In this document: positions 6,883-10,431 of the stretch, in pieces | Layout of the letters: every line of letters starts with the position of its first letter | Numbering within the stretch: the stretch's first letter is position 1 | DNA from: JBOGHU01 sp050742255 | Lineage (GTDB): Bacteria; Actinomycetota; Acidimicrobiia; Acidimicrobiales; CADCSY01 | Reading direction: 5' to 3' | Assembly: GCA_050742255.1 (NCBI GenBank) | Contig: JBOGHU010000016.1 | Coordinates: forward strand, 1-10,431 | DNA length: 10,431 nt | The notes under the pieces: model-generated | The model's database searches: none | Seen by the model: only the letters and a program-made list of their open reading frames with translations | Told to the model about the DNA's origin: nothing | Made by a program: the position numbers and the translations under genes

Positions 6883-6926
6883 CGGCACCCCTCCGTTCCC
6901 TGTCGATCCGCCTCAGCGCGGTGATG

Positions 6927-6932
6927 ACCCTA
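6927..6932 (-). promoter_or_regulatory. Possible -10 element of the CapA-sigma-anti-sigma operon
   Basis: TAGGGT on the minus strand matches the TANNNT pattern of high-GC actinobacterial promoters and lies about 45 bases before the CapA-like start. No matching -35 is evident. If the ECF factor regulates its own operon, the real promoter might use a different motif. Confidence 0.3.
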
Positions 6933-7004
6933 CCGCCGCCCCGGGGCCGCCGATCCCGGGCGGCGGGCGGACCGCTGGGCCCGAGACCACGTCGCACACC
7001 GATC

Positions 7005-7010
7005 TAGGAT
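7005..7010 (+). promoter_or_regulatory. Possible -10 element for the leader ORF and permease
   Basis: TAGGAT lies eight bases before GTG 7019, so transcription would start at or just before that codon, giving a near-leaderless message. GGAGG at 7014-7018 touches the GTG and is too close to serve it. No good -35 hexamer is visible upstream. Confidence 0.4.
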
Positions 7011-7018
7011 CGTGGAGG

Positions 7019-7123
7019 GTGAAGGGGCTCATCGGGGCCGGCGGGCTCCTGGACTGGCGGCGGGACGTCGTCCCTCGGACCTCCCCGGCGCTCCGTGGGC
7101 CGGCGGACGAGACCCTCCGGTGA
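7019..7123 (+). CDS. Candidate 34-aa leader ORF upstream of the permease
   Basis: The frame opens at GTG 7019 right after a -10-like element and ends with TGA at 7121-7123, overlapping the permease GTG (7120) as GTGA. By my count about 32 of 34 sense codons end in G or C. The permease frame over the same stretch is clearly lower, so coding in this frame is more likely than an N-terminal extension of the permease. The product (VKGLIGAGGLLDWRRDVV...) has no family I recognise, no signal peptide and no membrane helix. Translation of this ORF would deliver ribosomes to the permease start, which itself has only a weak ribosome site. It could be a coupling or regulatory leader peptide. The frame also stays open upstream of 7019, so the true start is not certain. 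Confidence 0.4.
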   Translation: MKGLIGAGGLLDWRRDVVPRTSPALRGPADETLR

Positions 7124-8409
7124 CCGGGGACGTCGGTCGGAGCCCGGCGACGCGCCTCGCCCGGCATCTGGGAACCTTCGACGCCGTCGTCATCGGGCTC
7201 GGCTCGATGATCGGGGCCGGCGTCTTCGCAGCGATCGGCCCCGCCTCCGACGCCGGGGGCGCCGGCATGCTCATCGGCTTGGCCGTGGCCGCGGTGGTGG
7301 CCTACTGCAACGCCTCGTCCTCGGCCCAGCTCGCCGCCCTCCACCCCACCTCGGGCGGGGCCTACTTGTACGGGCGCGAGCGGCTCGGCCGGTTCTGGGG
7401 CTACCTGGCCGGCTGGGGGTTCGTGATCGGGAAGCTGGCCAGCTGCGCGGCCATGGCCCTCACCTTCGGTTCGTACGCGGCGCCCGATCTCCGGCGTCCA
7501 CTGGCCCTGGTCGCGGTGGTGACGCTGACCGCCGTCAACTACCGCGGCATCCAGAAGACGGCATGGCTGACACGGGCGATCGTCGCCGTGGTCCTCACCT
7601 CGCTCGCCGCCGTCGTGGTCGCGTCGCTGCTCGGCGGCGCCGCCGACACGTCGAACGTCGGCACCGTCGACGGTGGCGCCCACGGCGTCCTTCGGGCCGG
7701 CGGGCTGCTCTTCTTCGCCTTCGCCGGCTACGCCCGCATCGCCACCCTCGGCGAGGAGGTCGCCGACCCCGCTCGCACCATCCCCCGTGCCATCCCCCTG
7801 GCCCTCGGCATCACCCTGGCGGTCTACGCCACCGTCGCCGGCGCGGCGCTGCTCGCCCTCGGCGCCGACGGCCTGGCCGAGTCCAGCGCCCCGTTGGCGG
7901 CGGCGGCGCGAGCCGGCACCCTCGACTGGCTCGCCCCGGCGGTACGGATCGGAGCGACCATAGCCTCGCTCGGCGTCCTTCTCTCGCTGATGGTCGGCGT
8001 GAGCCGGACCGCCTTCGCCATGGCCGCCAACCGCGATCTCCCGCGCTGGCTCGACGCCGTGCACCCCCGTCACCGGGTCCCTCACCGCGCCGAGCTGGTC
8101 GTGGCGGCGGTGGTCGCGGTGGCGGTGGCCGTCACCGACCTGCGCGGTGCCATCGGGTTCAGCTCGTTCGCGGTGCTCACCTACTACGCCATCACCAACG
8201 CCGCGGCCTGGACGCTCGGGCCGGGCGAGCGCCGCTGGTCCCGCTGGCTCGCAGCCGTGGGGCTCCTCGGCTGCCTCGCCCTGGCGCTGAGCCTGCCCGT
8301 GGCCAGCGTCGTCGGCGGCACCGTCGTGCTGGCGGTGGGAGTCGCCGCCTGGGCCGTCGCCGAGCTGCGTCGCAAGCGGGCCGATAGGGGCCACCGGCGG
8401 CCCGGCTGA
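7120..8409 (+). CDS. APC-superfamily amino-acid permease
   Basis: The 429-aa membrane transporter is of the amino acid-polyamine-organocation type, importing or exchanging amino acids or related compounds at the inner membrane. The first helix holds the unwound substrate-site motif IGLGSMIGAGVFAAIGP. The central helix has LLFFAFAGYARIATLGEEVADPARTIPRAI, the other family hallmark. I estimate about twelve helices from hydrophobic runs, with the loop MAANRDLPRWLDAVHPRHRVPHRAE matching the conserved cytoplasmic loop after helix 8. Substrate is not predictable. GTG 7120 is chosen because homology begins shortly after it and it overlaps the leader ORF stop; the upstream 36 in-frame codons are Gly/Pro/Arg-rich with poor third-position bias. 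The gene diverges from the CapA-like gene and ends in a long inverted repeat. Confidence 0.88.
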   Translation: MTGDVGRSPATRLARHLGTFDAVVIGLGSMIGAGVFAAIGPASDAGGAGMLIGLAVAAVVAYCNASSSAQLAALHPTSGGAYLYGRERLGRFWGYLAGWGFVIGKLASCAAMALTFGSYAAPDLRRPLALVAVVTLTAVNYRGIQKTAWLTRAIVAVVLTSLAAVVVASLLGGAADTSNVGTVDGGAHGVLRAGGLLFFAFAGYARIATLGEEVADPARTIPRAIPLALGITLAVYATVAGAALLALGADGLAESSAPLAAAARAGTLDWLAPAVRIGATIASLGVLLSLMVGVSRTAFAMAANRDLPRWLDAVHPRHRVPHRAELVVAAVVAVAVAVTDLRGAIGFSSFAVLTYYAITNAAAWTLGPGERRWSRWLAAVGLLGCLALALSLPVASVVGGTVVLAVGVAAWAVAELRRKRADRGHRRPG

Positions 8410-8457
8410 GCCGGCCCGCCTTGTTCGCGGCCTCGGCCGTTCGGGGGGCCGGCTCAG
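8406..8457 (+). terminator. Long inverted repeat after the permease stop, likely terminator
   Basis: CTGAGCCGGCCC (8406-8417) and GGGCCGGCTCAG (8446-8457) are perfect 12-bp complements beginning at the permease stop codon. The 28-nt loop contains a small inner hairpin (CGGC 8428-8431, GCCG 8436-8439). No U-tract follows, as is common in high-GC genomes. Confidence 0.5.
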
Positions 8458-8678
8458 GGGCAGCTGGTGTGGCTACCTCCCCAGCGGGGCATGCGGCGTC
8501 TGCACCACCATCGGCCGGGCGTGGCCACCCTGCTCGCCATGGCAACTTCGCTCACGCCGCTGCTGGCTCTAACCACCCTCCTTGCAGCCGGCCACGGCGT
8601 TGCAGTGCGCTTCAACGCGTGGAGGCGGACGCATGGCCGGCGCTGCGCGAGGCTGCGTTCGTGGGAGGGAGCGAACGC
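8458..8678 (+). other. Intergenic stretch before the monooxygenase; no firm gene
   Basis: An open frame from GTG 8467 encodes a possible hydrophobic helix (VATLLAMATSLTPLLALTTLLAAG) but runs into the monooxygenase gene in another frame and ends at 8730. About 78 percent of its third positions are G/C over the part I counted, not decisive. AACGCGTGGA occurs twice, at 8614-8623 and 8674-8683; the second copy spans the monooxygenase start. The only clear functional element is GGGAGGGA at 8663-8670, a ribosome site eight bases before GTG 8679. Confidence 0.4.
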
Positions 8679-10176
8679 GTGGACGTGCTCGTCGTCGGTG
8701 CGGGACCCTGCGGGCTCATGGCCGGCATGACGCTGGCCCGCTACGGGCTCGACGTGCTGGTCGTCGAGCAGCGCGAAGGCGAGTACAACCTTTCGCGGGG
8801 GCTGGTCATCAGCACCCGCGGCATGGAGCTCATGCGCCGTTTCGGGCTCGAGGAGGCCGTGCGGGCAGGCGCAGCCGACGTCGAGCCGACGGCGCTGGTC
8901 ACCCCGACTCTGGCGTCGAGCGAGGGAATGGTGATGCCTCTCGGTTACCCCTCCGACGAGGAGGCGGCGACGGTTAGCCCCACCCGCCCCTCGTGGACGC
9001 CGCAGGCCCATCATGAACCGCTCCTGCCTGGCGCACCTCCAGGCGGCGCCGTCGGCGACCGTGCGGTTCGGCGCCCAGCTTGTCGCCCTCGACCAAGACG
9101 AAGAAAAGGTCACAGGGACGGTGCTCAACCGGGCGTCGGGCGATCGGCAGCAGGTGGAAGCGCACTACGCCATTGCCGCCGATGGGGCGCACAGCACCGC
9201 CCGGACGGCGCTCGGCATCGCGATGGAGGGGCCGGATGACCTGGGGGCCTACGAGCGGGTGGAGTTCCTCGCAGCACTGGACGAGGCCGTGGGGGACCGA
9301 CGCCATGCGCTCTACGCCCTCAAGCACCCAGACGTGGACGGCGCCGTCCTGGCCCGCCGGGGGCGCGAGAACCGTTGGGGGCTGTCCCGGGAGCGACCAG
9401 CCGACGAACGCGGCATGGACAACCTCACCGAAGCCGAACTCATCACGATGATCCGCACCGCCACCGGGGTCAGTGACCTCGACGTCACCATAGAGCGTGT
9501 CAGTAGCTTCACGTTCGCCGCCCAGATCGCCGAGCGATACCGCATGGGCCGAGGCTTCTTGATCGGCGACGCCGCCCACCGCATGACGCCCCGTGGCGGC
9601 ACCGGCATGAACACGGGGATCCAGGATGCCTTCGACCTCGGCTGGAAGCTGGGGTGGGTGCTCCGCGGCTGGGCGCCTCCGGAGCTTCTCGACACCTACG
9701 AGGGCGAGCGCCGTCCAATCGGTCTCCACAACGTCGGTCGAGCAGCGGAGCCAGGTGGCGCTCGGCGGACCACTGATGAGGCCCTCCCGTTGGACCTCAA
9801 CGAGCGCCTCCTCCACTGCTGGCTCGACCGCGACGGCCAGCCGGTCTCGACCATCGACCTCATCGGCGACGGCCTTACCCTCCTCACGGCGACCGAGGAC
9901 ACCCGCTGGGGGTACGTAGTCGGACAGACCGCCTTCACCGCACCGGTCGAGATCGTCGTCACCGAGCCCCCGACCGCCGCGGCGCTGGACCTGGCACCCA
10001 CGGGCGCAGTCCTCGTCCGGCCCGACGGCCACGAGGTCGCGCGTTGGTCCGCGGCCGACACTGATCCCGAGCCAGAAGCGGCCTGGCTCGCACCTCGATC
10101 TCGTGACGAGAGCGGCGGCACACGCCGAAGTCTGGAACCACCCAGTGACCCTAGCCCTAGCCCCGATCGTTCGTGA
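8679..10176 (+). pseudogene. FAD-dependent aromatic-hydroxylase-type monooxygenase, single-base frameshift
   Basis: A flavoprotein of the PheA/TfdB (PHBH-fold) class, which uses FAD and NAD(P)H to hydroxylate aromatic or polyketide substrates. GTG 8679 follows a strong ribosome site. FAD motifs are visible: VVGAGPCG (5-12) with Glu30 at the end of strand 2; ADGAHSTAR (about 167-175); and IGDAAHRMTPRGGTGMNTGIQDA (GD at about 296-297). Frame 1 runs through QAHHEPLL to about 9026. Removing one base near C9027 continues as LAHLQAAPSATVRFG to the stop at 10174-10176, giving about 498 aa, the family's usual length. As written, the frame-1 product ends after the N-terminal FAD motif, and the downstream frame (first ATG 9013) lacks it. 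The extreme C-terminus (Ser/Pro-rich) looks atypical. It may be a recent pseudogene or a sequencing error. Substrate unknown. Confidence 0.8.
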
Positions 10177-10358
10177 GATGACCGCGATGGGTGTCAAGCG
10201 TCTTGACGGCGGGTCGGCGGGCGTCCGGTCGGCCATTTCGTGATTCGCACGGTCGCTGTGGTCGCCATTCACGGCCCGAGAGCGGTTTTCGGGTGTGAGC
10301 GGGCGCGTGTTGCGAGCGCGGTGTCGGGTCGAGCCGAGGGGGTGGTCGCCTCGTCGGG
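10177..10358. other. Intergenic region with short palindrome
   Basis: No gene is supported. GTCAAG-CGT-CTTGAC (10193-10207) is a perfect 6-bp-arm inverted repeat starting 16 bases after the monooxygenase stop; it could be a weak hairpin or an operator. A 21-codon frame at 10178-10243 has nothing to support it. Confidence 0.4.
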
Positions 10359-10431
10359 TCAGATGATGAGGACCATGCGCTGGTAGGCGTCGAGCAGAGC
10401 AGGGGCGGTGGGCCAGCCGTCGAGGATGCGC
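10359..10431 (-). CDS. C-terminal end of an unidentified gene, cut by the window edge
   Basis: Reading inward from the right edge on the minus strand, an open frame gives 23 residues ending ILDGWPTAPALLDAYQRMVLII, then TGA at 10361-10359. The sequence looks like an ordered, amphipathic C-terminus with sensible codon use, but it is too short to assign. It converges on the monooxygenase gene. Confidence 0.4.
   Translation of the reverse strand, partial: RILDGWPTAPALLDAYQRMVLII

Noticed and set aside
5858..6997. Sigma factor as a ~570-aa protein with a long N-terminal extension
   Set aside because: The extension is Arg/Gly-rich and lies in an alternate frame of the CapA-like gene; GTG 5857 with GTGA overlap gives the usual 190-aa ECF size.
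6913..8394. Long - strand open frame (493 codons) opposite the permease
   Set aside because: The product is Gly/Asp/His/Arg-rich without domains, a typical GC-rich shadow of the APC permease.
8467..8730. Small hydrophobic protein gene upstream of the monooxygenase
   Set aside because: There is one possible helix but no ribosome site that I trust, no family match, and it runs into the monooxygenase in a different frame.
10193..10207. Palindrome as a factor-independent terminator
   Set aside because: The stem has only six pairs, the loop is three bases and no T-tract follows; kept only as a noted inverted repeat.
8974..10272. Minus-strand 432-codon frame opposite the monooxygenase
   Set aside because: It shows no recognisable motif, while the opposite strand carries clear FAD-binding motifs.
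10359..10431. Right-edge fragment as a transposase end
   Set aside because: Twenty-three residues give no transposase motif, and no terminal repeats are visible.

Overview
The window is GC-rich throughout. It has many GTG starts, strong G/C bias at third codon positions, GTGA stop/start overlaps, and -10-like elements placed for leaderless or short-leader transcripts. Together these suggest a high-GC actinobacterium. The coiled-coil VanY-type peptidase and the ECF sigma / membrane anti-sigma pair are reminiscent of Acidimicrobiia, but the class assignment is an inference.

Layout. (a) 1-189 is a non-coding, extremely G-rich stretch with an exact 46-bp direct repeat that ends next to the stop codon of the first gene. 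(b) 190-1380 (-) is a secreted coiled-coil M15/VanY D-Ala-D-Ala carboxypeptidase; its promoter region (1417-1575) holds nested inverted repeats. (c) 1576-4289 is a complete ABC importer for a divalent metal, probably zinc, in an unusual order: permease (-), ATPase (+) and substrate-binding lipoprotein (-). The permease and ATPase genes diverge, the ATPase and binding-protein genes converge on a shared hairpin, and the binding-protein gene has a Fur/Zur-like palindrome at its predicted transcription start. (d) 4396-6882 (-) is a tightly coupled operon: CapA-like metallophosphatase, ECF sigma factor, membrane anti-sigma protein. Both junctions are 4-nt GTGA overlaps, and the last gene carries a frameshift close to a C8 tract. 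(e) 7019-8409 (+) is a candidate 34-codon leader ORF followed, through another GTGA overlap, by an APC-superfamily amino-acid permease, which ends in a long inverted repeat. (f) 8679-10176 (+) is an aromatic-hydroxylase-type FAD monooxygenase with all cofactor motifs, broken by a one-base insertion near 9027. (g) 10359-10431 (-) is the C-terminal end of an unrecognised gene running off the window.

How the parts work together. The metal importer is functionally complete: a lipoprotein captures the ion, the permease passes it, and the ATPase drives transport. It is split into three transcription units, so stoichiometry and metal control may differ between subunits. In the sigma operon the anti-sigma protein presumably holds the sigma factor at the membrane and may sense through its extracytoplasmic domain; the co-translated CapA-like enzyme is a candidate partner or client.

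I see no tRNA, rRNA, CRISPR array or complete mobile element, and no convincing new defence system. The observations most worth a second look are the CapA-sigma-anti-sigma operon and its frameshift, the Zur-like operator at the binding-protein gene, and the coding-like leader ORF upstream of the permease.
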